Shown here: in pieces, positions 1 through 6,701 of the stretch
Layout of the letters: each line of letters starts with the position of its first letter
Position numbering within the stretch: the stretch's first letter is position 1
Assembly (NCBI GenBank): GCA_964646225.1
Contig: CAZYAD010000035.1
Coordinates: 1-15,152 of the forward strand
Direction: 5' to 3'
DNA length: 15,152 nt
DNA from: UBA4644 sp964646225
Lineage (GTDB): Bacteria; Bacillota; Clostridia; Oscillospirales; Butyricicoccaceae
Program-made: the position numbers and the translations under genes
Notes under the pieces: generated by a model
The model's database searches: none
Told to the model about the DNA's origin: nothing
What the model saw: only the letters and a program-made list of their open reading frames with translations

Positions 1-50
1 GCGGCATCCTGCTCCCAAAGCAGGCGCGCTACCAACTGCGCTACACCCGG
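1..50 (-). tRNA. tRNA-Pro (anticodon UGG), 3' part outside window
   Basis: Read on the minus strand from position 50, the sequence gives a 7-nt acceptor strand (CCGGGTG), TA at positions 8-9, a D arm with GCGC/GCGC stem around AGTTGGTA, and an anticodon arm CCTGC-TTTGGGA-GCAGG. The loop places TGG as the anticodon, which decodes proline. The variable loop begins before the window ends, and the T arm and 3' acceptor strand are off the edge, so completeness cannot be judged. A minus-strand promoter at 205-233 and a decayed copy of the same tRNA 5' half lie just upstream. Confidence 0.88.
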
Positions 51-73
51 TTATTGCGTTGTTTTATCCGGCT

Positions 74-123
74 GGGCGTATTCTCCCAAAAACCACCCGC
101 GCTACCAACTGCGCTAATCCCGG
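74..123 (-). pseudogene. degenerate tRNA-Pro 5' half
   Basis: On the minus strand from 123, the first 26 bases match the neighbouring tRNA-Pro 5' end at 24 positions, including the same CCGGG start, TA at 8-9 and an intact D arm. After that the anticodon stem no longer pairs, although TTTGGGAG of the anticodon loop is still recognisable. No T arm or matching 3' acceptor strand follows before the intact tRNA-Pro begins at 50. I read it as a truncated tandem duplicate rather than a working tRNA. A tRNA-derived small RNA cannot be excluded, because it lies in the transcribed leader of the intact gene. Confidence 0.6.
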
Positions 124-204
124 ATATTCTGTTTTGCAGAGGCGGCAGTGCTTCGCCGGAAAGCCGGCAGGCGGCATCTGACCCTATTTCCTGAACAGGC
201 TTTC

Positions 205-233
205 ATTATAGCAGAGATTACGCAAAAAGTCCA
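205..233 (-). promoter_or_regulatory. promoter of the tRNA-Pro unit
   Basis: On the minus strand there is TGGACT at 233-228, a 17-bp spacer, and a perfect TATAAT at 210-205 preceded by TGC, giving an extended -10. Transcription would start near 198 and run through the tRNA-Pro remnant into tRNA-Pro. It lies just downstream of the peptide operon terminator at 254-289, so the tRNA unit looks independently transcribed. Confidence 0.6.
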
Positions 234-253
234 TAGCTGCTTTTGCAAACCCA

Positions 254-289
254 ACGATAAAAGGCGGCATGACCGAGATCATGCCGCCT
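254..289 (-). terminator. Rho-independent terminator of the peptide operon
   Basis: The minus-strand transcript forms an 11-bp perfect stem, AGGCGGCATGA paired with TCATGCCGCCT, around a 6-nt loop, followed by TTTTATC. It begins 46 bases after the stop of the last peptidase gene and precedes the tRNA-Pro promoter. It therefore marks the 3' end of the long operon. Confidence 0.75.
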
Positions 290-335
290 GATGTGCGTGA
301 AAAAGCCCGTTCAGGTATCGCGGTATGCTGCGCTG

Positions 336-1526
336 TCAACGGCAGAAGCGGCAGATAGCCTCCAGATAAGCGGCGGCACAGCGATGCATATCCTCGGGGC
401 AGATGAACTCCTCCCGGCTGTGGCACTGCTCCATGGAGCCGGGCCCCCACACCACGGTGGGGATGCCGCCGTAATGGGACAGCAGGCCCGCGTCCGTCCA
501 GCAGGGGACAGGGACACATTGCAGCGGTGCGCCCAGGGCACATTCGCCCGCCTGGATGCAGCACTGCACCAGCGGATCCTCCGGCGAAGTTTCAAAGCCC
601 TGATGAAGATAACCCCGCACCATGACGCTGGCGGGCAGCACCGACAGAGCGGCGTGAAAATCCGGATCCTCCGCCGCCAGACGCTCCAGCAGCGCCTGCA
701 GCTGCTGCGTCACCTGCTCATAGGTCTCCAGCCCCGGCAGAAAGCGGCGATCCAGCTGCACCGAGCAGTGGCCCGCCACGGTGGAGGGCTGGGTGCCGCC
801 GTGGATCACCGCCACATTGACCGAACTCGCCCCCAGAATGGGGTGCGTTACGGCCTGCAGCGCCGGGTACAGCTGCTCCTCCACTGCCCGCAGGAAGTGT
901 CCGGCCTTTTCGATGGCATTGATGCCGGTGCTCTGACTGCCGCCGTGGACGGTGCGGCCGGTGAAATCCACCTGATACCATTCCAGTCCCCGCTGGGCCA
1001 CGCCGATGCAAGGGGTGGACAGCGGCTCGCCCACGATGGCACCGTCGGCGCGGAGGCCGCCCTCCAGCAGATGGATGGCCCCCAGGCTGCCCTCCTCCTC
1101 ATCGGCCACGCCGGTGAAAATCACATCGCCCCGAAGGGAAAGGCCCAGCCGCTTGACGGCGATGACCGCCCCCATCATGGTGGCCAGCGGCCCCTTCATA
1201 TCAGAGGTGCCGCGACCGTAGAGCCGGTCGCCCTCCATGCGGGGCGTGCAGGCTCCGTCCATGTCATAGGGCGGGACGGTATCCATATGACCGTTGAACA
1301 GCAGCGTCCGTCCACCGCCGGTGCCCTTCAGCACGGCGATCACATTGGCCCGACCATCGGGCAGGGGCTCCACCCGGCAGGGGATGCCCTCGGCATCGAA
1401 AACAGCCTTGATATAGTCCGCCACGGCCCGCTCCTGTGCTGGAATGCCGGGGTATGAGGGGATGGCTACCATGTCCTCGGTCCAGCGGGTCAGCTGGGCG
1501 AGGGAAACGGGAAATTCCTTCTGCAT
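336..1526 (-). CDS. M20 family ArgE/DapE-like metallohydrolase
   Basis: A 396-residue zinc-dependent amidohydrolase/peptidase of the M20 ArgE/DapE/ACY1/CPG2 group, predicted cytoplasmic. The metal-site motifs appear in family order: GHMDTVPP (His and Asp near 80-82), GTSDMKG (bridging Asp near 109), ADEEEGS (general-base and metal Glu near 143-144) and VGEP (Glu near 167). A dimerisation-domain segment GRTVHGGSQ follows, then a C-terminal GPGSMEQCHSREE carrying the last metal His. Two ATGs are in tandem; I chose the second because AGGAGG then sits 7 nt away, against 4 nt for the first at 1529. The start overlaps the stop of the upstream peptidase, implying translational coupling. The family covers acetylornithine deacetylase, succinyl-diaminopimelate desuccinylase and exo-peptidases. 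As last gene of a peptide-import operon, a role in cleaving imported peptides or N-acyl amino acids is likelier than arginine or lysine biosynthesis, but the substrate is unknown. Confidence 0.88.
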   Translation of the reverse strand: MQKEFPVSLAQLTRWTEDMVAIPSYPGIPAQERAVADYIKAVFDAEGIPCRVEPLPDGRANVIAVLKGTGGGRTLLFNGHMDTVPPYDMDGACTPRMEGDRLYGRGTSDMKGPLATMMGAVIAVKRLGLSLRGDVIFTGVADEEEGSLGAIHLLEGGLRADGAIVGEPLSTPCIGVAQRGLEWYQVDFTGRTVHGGSQSTGINAIEKAGHFLRAVEEQLYPALQAVTHPILGASSVNVAVIHGGTQPSTVAGHCSVQLDRRFLPGLETYEQVTQQLQALLERLAAEDPDFHAALSVLPASVMVRGYLHQGFETSPEDPLVQCCIQAGECALGAPLQCVPVPCWTDAGLLSHYGGIPTVVWGPGSMEQCHSREEFICPEDMHRCAAAYLEAICRFCR

Positions 1527-2773
1527 CATGCTTCCTCCTGCGCAATGCGCCGCAGATATTCGGTATAGACCTCCGTTACGCGGAGAAAATCCGCCAGGGA
1601 GGTGTGCTCATTTTCCTCGTGGGCGCTGCCCGCGTCCGGCGGCAGCGTGGGGCCCCAGCCCACATGGTTGGGAAAGGTGCTGCAATAGGTGGCCCCGGAA
1701 GCGCTGAGACAGCCCGGCTCGATGCCGAAGGCCTGGCCCACTTGGTTCATCAGCCGGATGAAGGGGCGATCCGGATCTACCACCATGGGGGTGGTGGCCT
1801 CGGCTACTGTATAGCGGAAGCCCCAGCTCCCGGACAGACGATCCAGGGCGGCCCGCAGCTGCGCCTCGGTCACGCCGGGACGGAAGCGGATGTTGAGATT
1901 CACCACCGCCTGACCGTCCTCCAGCCACAGGATGGTGGGGGCGCAGACCGTCTTGCCCACAGGGATGCCCCGGTAGGTGTCGCTGCCATCGTCCAGCCCC
2001 AGCGTCACGGCGGGCTCCGCCGTGCGGAACATTTCCCGCAGGAAGCGCCAGATTGGGGCATCGCCGGCCTGCTCCGCCAGCCGGAGGATGGCGTTGTCGC
2101 CCTTTTCCGGAGCGGAGGAGTGGACAGAGACGCCGGTTGCGGTCAGCCGAAGGCCGTCCCGCCGCAGCAGCCGGGCAAAGGAGGGCACCGTGTTGGGGCT
2201 GTCTCCGGCGGAAAGCTCCGCAAGCTCTGGCGCATCAAAGTACAGCCGGATGTCGGCGTAGCCCTTTTCCGCGATGTAGACAGGGAAGGCGGCATCGGGG
2301 GAAAAGCCGTAGTCCGGCGTGCCGAACTGAGCCTTGTAGTGCTCCATATCGGTCCACCGGTTCTCCTCGCTGGTGCCCACGATCAGGCGCAGCTTTTTCC
2401 GCAGGGGGATGTCCTCCTCCAGCAGGGTGTTCATGGCATAAAGGCATTGGAGCACCGGGCCCTTGTCGTCCTCCACCCCCCGGCCATAGAGTCGGCCGTC
2501 CCGCAGGGCCAGGGTGAAGGGGTCGCTGTGCCATTTGGCGCGGTCACCAATGCCCACCACATCCACATGGGCCAGAATGCCCAGGGTCACATTGCCCTGA
2601 CCGATCTCGGCCCACCCGGCATCGCCTTCCCGGGTGATGCCGGTGCGCATTCCCATCCGGCGGGCCCGCTCCAGCACAAACAACAGGGCCTGGTGACAGG
2701 GCGCGGCGTCGCCGTTCAGGGATGGGATCGCGATCAGTGCGGACAGATCGTCCAGAAGCTGTTTTTCGTTCAT
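1526..2773 (-). CDS. M20 family dipeptidase, PepV/Sapep-like
   Basis: A 415-residue M20 metallopeptidase resembling PepV/Sapep dipeptidases. Visible in order: AHVDVV (metal His69 and catalytic Asp71), VEDDKGP (bridging Asp102), GTSEEN (Glu136 general base, Glu137 metal), FSPDAAFP followed by EKG (metal Asp160), and near the C terminus GSAHEENE with the last metal His. The SPDA.FP...EKG segment favours PepV/Sapep over ArgE/DapE. Known PepV and Sapep enzymes are about 470 residues, so this is a compact form, shorter in the middle lid region. The frame stays open upstream into the ATPase gene, but the start at 2773 is set by GGAGGG six bases before the ATG and overlaps the ATPase stop as ATGA. 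The likely job is hydrolysing di- or short peptides delivered by the adjacent ABC importer, releasing amino acids in the cytoplasm. Confidence 0.9.
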   Translation of the reverse strand: MNEKQLLDDLSALIAIPSLNGDAAPCHQALLFVLERARRMGMRTGITREGDAGWAEIGQGNVTLGILAHVDVVGIGDRAKWHSDPFTLALRDGRLYGRGVEDDKGPVLQCLYAMNTLLEEDIPLRKKLRLIVGTSEENRWTDMEHYKAQFGTPDYGFSPDAAFPVYIAEKGYADIRLYFDAPELAELSAGDSPNTVPSFARLLRRDGLRLTATGVSVHSSAPEKGDNAILRLAEQAGDAPIWRFLREMFRTAEPAVTLGLDDGSDTYRGIPVGKTVCAPTILWLEDGQAVVNLNIRFRPGVTEAQLRAALDRLSGSWGFRYTVAEATTPMVVDPDRPFIRLMNQVGQAFGIEPGCLSASGATYCSTFPNHVGWGPTLPPDAGSAHEENEHTSLADFLRVTEVYTEYLRRIAQEEA

Positions 2774-3768
2774 ACTGTTCCCTCCGCCAGATGGCAGGCC
2801 ACCAGATGGCCGCCGGATAGTTCCCGCAGCGCCGGCTCTTCGTGCCGGCAGCGCTGGGTGCAGTATTTGCAGCGGGAGGCGAACCGACAGCCCTCCACCA
2901 CCGCAGCGGCGTTTGGGGTCTCGCCCTCCAGCAGCTCGCGTCGGCCCTGCCGGATCTGGCCGGGCACCGGCATGATGCTGATCAGTGCGCGGGTATAGGG
3001 ATGGACGCCGTGACGCAGGATCTCGTCTGCGGTGCCGATCTCCATGATCCGGCCCAGATACATGATGGCGATCCGGTCGGAGATCAGCCACGCCAGCGAA
3101 AGGTCGTGGGTGATGAACAGATAGGCAAGGCCCATCCGCTCCCGCTGCTCCAGCATCAGCCGGATGATGCCGGTGCGGATGCTGGCATCCAGCATGGATA
3201 CCGGCTCGTCTGCCACCACAAACTCGGGTTCCATCACCAGTGCACCGGCGATGGCCACGCGCTGGCGCTGGCCGCCGGAGAGGGCGTAGGGATAGCGGTA
3301 GAGATAGTCCTCCGGCGGGGTGAGCCCGGCGTTGGACAGGGCTGCGGCAATGCGCCGGGTTCGCTCCTCTGTGCTCCGGGCAAGGCCGTTGACATCCAGC
3401 GCCTCGCCCACGATATCGGAGATATACATCCGGGGGTTCAGTGCCTGGTAGGGATCCTGATAGATCATCTGCGCCCGGCGGCGGAAGGCCTGCAATTCCC
3501 GGAAGGTTTTTCCCACCGGCCGGCCGTCATACAGTACGGTGCCGCCGGTGACCGGCGCAAGCTGCAAAATGGCCTTTCCGGTGGTGGTCTTTCCCGAGCC
3601 GGACTCGCCCACCAGTGACAGGATCTCGCCCCGGTCAATGGAAAAGCTGACGCCGTCCACGGCTTTCAGCACCCGTTTGGAGCCAAACAGCGTGCTGGCG
3701 GCGGAATCCTTGACGGGAAAGTGTACCCGCAGGTCTTCCACCTGGATCAACGGTTTTTTCCCGCTCAT
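2770..3768 (-). CDS. oligopeptide/dipeptide ABC transporter ATPase, OppF/DppF type
   Basis: A 332-residue ATP-binding subunit that energises peptide import together with the adjacent second ATPase. Walker A GESGSGKTT is at 54-62, the ABC signature LSGGQRQR at 163-170, Walker B FVVADE at 183-188 with catalytic Glu188, and the H-loop THD after that. The C-terminal extension typical of Opp/Dpp ATPases carries five cysteines (294, 300, 303, 307, 325). An Fe-S domain has been reported in this position in some Opp/Dpp ATPases; whether it binds a cluster here is inference. The frame is open further upstream, but I set the start at the ATG preceded by GGAGGTGGAGGC; it overlaps the previous gene's stop by four bases. 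Confidence 0.93.
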   Translation of the reverse strand: MSGKKPLIQVEDLRVHFPVKDSAASTLFGSKRVLKAVDGVSFSIDRGEILSLVGESGSGKTTTGKAILQLAPVTGGTVLYDGRPVGKTFRELQAFRRRAQMIYQDPYQALNPRMYISDIVGEALDVNGLARSTEERTRRIAAALSNAGLTPPEDYLYRYPYALSGGQRQRVAIAGALVMEPEFVVADEPVSMLDASIRTGIIRLMLEQRERMGLAYLFITHDLSLAWLISDRIAIMYLGRIMEIGTADEILRHGVHPYTRALISIMPVPGQIRQGRRELLEGETPNAAAVVEGCRFASRCKYCTQRCRHEEPALRELSGGHLVACHLAEGTV

Positions 3769-4727
3769 GCCTCCACCTCCCTGTGATGACAGGCCACAAA
3801 GTGCTTTTCTCCCACCTGACGCATTTCGGGCTCCAGTCTGCTGCAGTCCTCGCAGCGGCAGTGACAGCGGGGATGGAACCGACAGCCCCCGGGGGGATCC
3901 AGCAGGTTGGGTGGATAGCCGGGGATACCCTCCGGAATGGTGCGCCCGGCGTTGACATTGGGGAAGCACTCGATCAGCCGCCGGGTATAGGGATGGGCCG
4001 GCCGGCGGAAGATATCCTCCACCGTGCCCAGCTCCACGATCTTTCCGGCGTACATTACGGCAATGCGGTCACAGGTCTCCCCCAGAATGGACAGGTCGTG
4101 GGTGATCAGGAGCATGCCCATATGCAGCTCCCGCCGCAGCTTTTCCAGCAGCTCCAGGATCTGCGCCTGGATCATCACATCCAGCGCGGTGGTGGGCTCA
4201 TCCCCGATGATGAGTCTGGCGTTGCAGGCCAGCGCCATGGCGATCATGGCCCGCTGCTTCATGCCGCCGGAGAACTCGTGGGGGTACTGGCGGATCCGCT
4301 CCCGGGGGATGCCCACCAGCTCAAAGAGGTCACCCGCCCGCTGCCACGCCTGCTCCCGGCTCAGGCCGTCGTGCAGGATCATGGCCTCCGCCAGCTGCCA
4401 GCCCACCCGCCTGACGGGGTTGAAGGCATTCATGGCGCCCTGAAAAATGATGGACACATCCTTCCAGCGGTGGTGGTTCATCTCCCGCGGGGAGAGGCTG
4501 TGATAGTCGATGCCGTCCACCAGGATCTCGCCGCTGTGGATGTAGCCCTCCTTTGGCAGCAGGTTGCAGATGGACAGGGCACTGGTGGTCTTGCCGCAGC
4601 CGGATTCGCCCACCAGACCCAGGCATTCTCCCTCCTCCAGATCGAAGCTGACGCCGTCCACGGCCCGCAGCTCGCCGCCGGTGGTGTGGAAATAGGTGCG
4701 CAGGTTGTTGACTTCCAGTAATTTCAT
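3765..4727 (-). CDS. oligopeptide/dipeptide ABC transporter ATPase, OppD/DppD type
   Basis: A 320-residue nucleotide-binding subunit. Walker A GESGCGKTT is at 40-48, signature FSGGMKQR at 152-159, Walker B LIIGDE at 172-177, then the D-loop ALD and an H-loop THD. The IIFQGAMNAFNPVRRVG region is typical of the OppD/DppD half of the ATPase pair. The C terminus has the oligopeptide-transporter extension, with LLDPPGGCRFHPRC and six cysteines at 282, 288, 290, 292, 295 and 313. A GTG at 4736 would also open the frame, but it lies inside the ribosome site AGAGGTGA, so the ATG at 4727 is the better start. It begins five bases after the permease stop and ends overlapping the next ATPase start. Confidence 0.93.
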   Translation of the reverse strand: MKLLEVNNLRTYFHTTGGELRAVDGVSFDLEEGECLGLVGESGCGKTTSALSICNLLPKEGYIHSGEILVDGIDYHSLSPREMNHHRWKDVSIIFQGAMNAFNPVRRVGWQLAEAMILHDGLSREQAWQRAGDLFELVGIPRERIRQYPHEFSGGMKQRAMIAMALACNARLIIGDEPTTALDVMIQAQILELLEKLRRELHMGMLLITHDLSILGETCDRIAVMYAGKIVELGTVEDIFRRPAHPYTRRLIECFPNVNAGRTIPEGIPGYPPNLLDPPGGCRFHPRCHCRCEDCSRLEPEMRQVGEKHFVACHHREVEA

Positions 4728-4732
4728 GGCAC

Positions 4733-5632
4733 TCACCTCTTTTTCAGCTTGGGGTTGAGGATCTCGTCAAAGGCATAGCCCATCAGGGTAAAGCCCAGCG
4801 CTACCAGAATGACGCAGACGCCGGGGGTGACGAAATACCACCACGCGCCGTTGTTCATGGCACCGGTGGAATAGGCATCGTTCAGCATGGTGCCCCAGCT
4901 GGGGTTGGTGGGGTCGCCCAGTCCCAGAAAGGCCAGAGAGGTCTCTGTGAGGATGGAGCTGGAGATGATCAGGATGCTCTCGGAAAACACCAGCGGGAAG
5001 ACATTGGGCAGGATATGCCGCAGCATGATGTGCCATTTTCCCGCGCCAAGGGACACGGTGCGCTCCACATACTGCTGCTCCTTGACGGAAAGGGTCTGGG
5101 CGCGGATGACCCGGGCGGTGCCGGCCCAGCCGGTCAGGCCGATGACCAGGATGATGTTCCACATACTGTTGCCCAGAATGGCGGCCAGCACCATGCAGAA
5201 GGGCAGCCAGGGCAGCACCAGGAAGAAATCCGTGATGCGCATCAGCAGGGTGTCCACCCAGCCGCCCAGATATCCGGCAGTGATGCCGATGAGGGTGCCC
5301 AGCACCATGGAGATGACGGTGGCCGTCACTCCGACAAACAGGGAGGAGCGGGCGCCGCTCATCAGATAGGCCAGCACATCGCGGCCCAGATTGTCGGTGC
5401 CCAGCGGATGCGCCAGGGAGGGCGGATTGAACACCTCCGCCCGGCTGGCGGCGATGTCCGTGGTCCGGAAGGGCATGAGGATCGGGCCGATGACGGCCAT
5501 CAGTACAAAGAACAGGATGATAAACATCCCGATGCGGGCCATCAGGTTGCCATAGGTCTGGCGGAAAAAGGCGCGGCTCCTGCGGCGGCGCAGCGTGCGC
5601 TTCAGCGCACGGCTTTCGGCAGATACTTTCAT
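4733..5632 (-). CDS. peptide ABC transporter permease, OppC/DppC type
   Basis: A 299-residue inner-membrane permease. It has the OppC-type layout: a basic cytoplasmic N terminus (RTLRRRRSRAFFRQ), a first membrane segment around 35-58, then an extracellular stretch with the family hallmark HPLGTDNLGRDVLA. The transport domain follows, with a cytoplasmic EAA-like loop SLGAGKWHIMLRHILPN that contacts the ATPases, and a C-terminal membrane helix ending in a KKR tail. The partner is the OppB-type permease encoded 13 bases upstream. A GTG directly before the chosen ATG is an alternative start. A GGGGGG run a few bases upstream is the probable ribosome site. Confidence 0.92.
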   Translation of the reverse strand: MKVSAESRALKRTLRRRRSRAFFRQTYGNLMARIGMFIILFFVLMAVIGPILMPFRTTDIAASRAEVFNPPSLAHPLGTDNLGRDVLAYLMSGARSSLFVGVTATVISMVLGTLIGITAGYLGGWVDTLLMRITDFFLVLPWLPFCMVLAAILGNSMWNIILVIGLTGWAGTARVIRAQTLSVKEQQYVERTVSLGAGKWHIMLRHILPNVFPLVFSESILIISSSILTETSLAFLGLGDPTNPSWGTMLNDAYSTGAMNNGAWWYFVTPGVCVILVALGFTLMGYAFDEILNPKLKKR

Positions 5633-5645
5633 CACGGCCCCCCTT

Positions 5646-6614
5646 TCAGCTTCTGACCCGTGGGTCGATCAGGGCATAGATGCTGTCTGTGATAAAATTG
5701 GTCACCACCACCGCCACGGTGGTGATCACAAAGCAGCCCTGCAAAAGCGGGTAATCACGGCGCAGCAGCGCCTCGTACATCAGCTTGCCCAGTCCCTGCC
5801 AGGAAAACAGCGTCTCCAGCTGGATGGCGCCGCCCACCACCAGCGAAAGGTTCATGGCGATGACGGTGATCATGGGCAGCATGGCGTTGGGCATGGCGTG
5901 CTTCATCAGGATATACCGGGTAGAAAAGCCTTTGGCCCTGGCGGTGGTAATGTAATCCTCTGTCAGCACATCGATCATGGTGCTGCGCATGAGGATGGCA
6001 TAGCTGCCCAGCATCAGGATGCCCATGCACAGCATGGGCAGCGTCATATGCCGCAGATAGTCCTGCACATACTGCCAGCCGGTGTAATTGGTGCCGGGGG
6101 TGGTGATACCGCCGGTGGGGAACCACCGCAGTCCCACGCAGAACACAAAGATCAGCACCATGGAGAACCAGAAGGTGGGCATGGAATACAGCACCAGCGA
6201 CCCGGACAGCAGGCCGGTGTCCAGCGCGGTGCCCCGCCTCCAGGCGCAGATCACGCCCACCGCAAGGCCCAGCACGATGGCAATCACTTCGGCTGCCACC
6301 AGCAGGATCACGGTATTGGGGATGCGCCCGGCGATGATGGCCAGCACGCTCTGCTTGCCGTCATAGGTATTGAAGGCCTCGCCGAAATCGCCGGTGAGCA
6401 GGTCCTTCATATAGATGCCGAACTGGGTCAGCACCGGCTGATCCAGCCCCGCCTCCGCCAGAAGACGATCCTTTACCGCCTGGGAGGTGGTGCTTTTGGC
6501 GATGATGGTCTCGGCATTGCCGGGCATGATGCGGAACAGGAAGAAATTAAAGGCCACCACAAAAAGAATGGTGATCAGGGCAAACAGCAGCTTTTTCAGG
6601 ATTCGCTTGAACAA
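5646..6614 (-). CDS. peptide ABC transporter permease, OppB/DppB type (TTG start)
   Basis: A 322-residue permease of the OppB/DppB class. It opens with MFKRILKK and a first membrane helix rich in Leu/Phe/Val, then RIMPGNAE and the family region LDQPVLTQFGIYMKDLLTGDFG. The core transport helices follow, with the EAA loop ARAKGFSTRYILMKHAMPNA, and the C-terminal helix ends at LIDPRVR, a common OppB ending. The start is TTG at 6614: GGAGGTGA stands 7 nt upstream and no ATG or GTG lies nearby in frame. The longer reading to an ATG at 6683 would run through the transcription terminator at 6649-6690. It pairs with the OppC-type permease to form the membrane channel. Confidence 0.9.
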   Translation of the reverse strand: MFKRILKKLLFALITILFVVAFNFFLFRIMPGNAETIIAKSTTSQAVKDRLLAEAGLDQPVLTQFGIYMKDLLTGDFGEAFNTYDGKQSVLAIIAGRIPNTVILLVAAEVIAIVLGLAVGVICAWRRGTALDTGLLSGSLVLYSMPTFWFSMVLIFVFCVGLRWFPTGGITTPGTNYTGWQYVQDYLRHMTLPMLCMGILMLGSYAILMRSTMIDVLTEDYITTARAKGFSTRYILMKHAMPNAMLPMITVIAMNLSLVVGGAIQLETLFSWQGLGKLMYEALLRRDYPLLQGCFVITTVAVVVTNFITDSIYALIDPRVRS

Positions 6615-6648
6615 GGGTCGGTCACCTCCGGATCGGAAATCATGTCTG

Positions 6649-6690
6649 AAAAAACAGCGAGGTATGCCGTTTGTGCGGCGCACCTCGCTG
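6649..6690 (-). terminator. internal terminator/attenuator between binding protein and permease genes
   Basis: The minus-strand transcript forms a 9-bp perfect stem, CAGCGAGGT with ACCTCGCTG, extended by an inner CGCCG/CGGCA-type helix, and is followed immediately by TTTTTT. It starts 12 bases past the binding-protein stop and ends 35 bases before the permease start. A partial terminator here would leave more binding-protein mRNA than permease mRNA, as is common in ABC import operons. Confidence 0.82.
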
Positions 6691-6701
6691 GTAAAAGGTC
6701 G

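Noticed and set aside
184..564. Minus-strand frame of 126 codons at the operon end
   Set aside because: It runs through the operon terminator and the tRNA-Pro promoter and overlaps the end of the M20 gene in another frame. The product is Pro/Arg-rich with no motif.
1436..2998. Plus-strand open frame of about 520 codons opposite the M20 peptidases
   Set aside because: It is antisense to two well-supported peptidases, has no family motif, and has a composition typical of a shadow frame.
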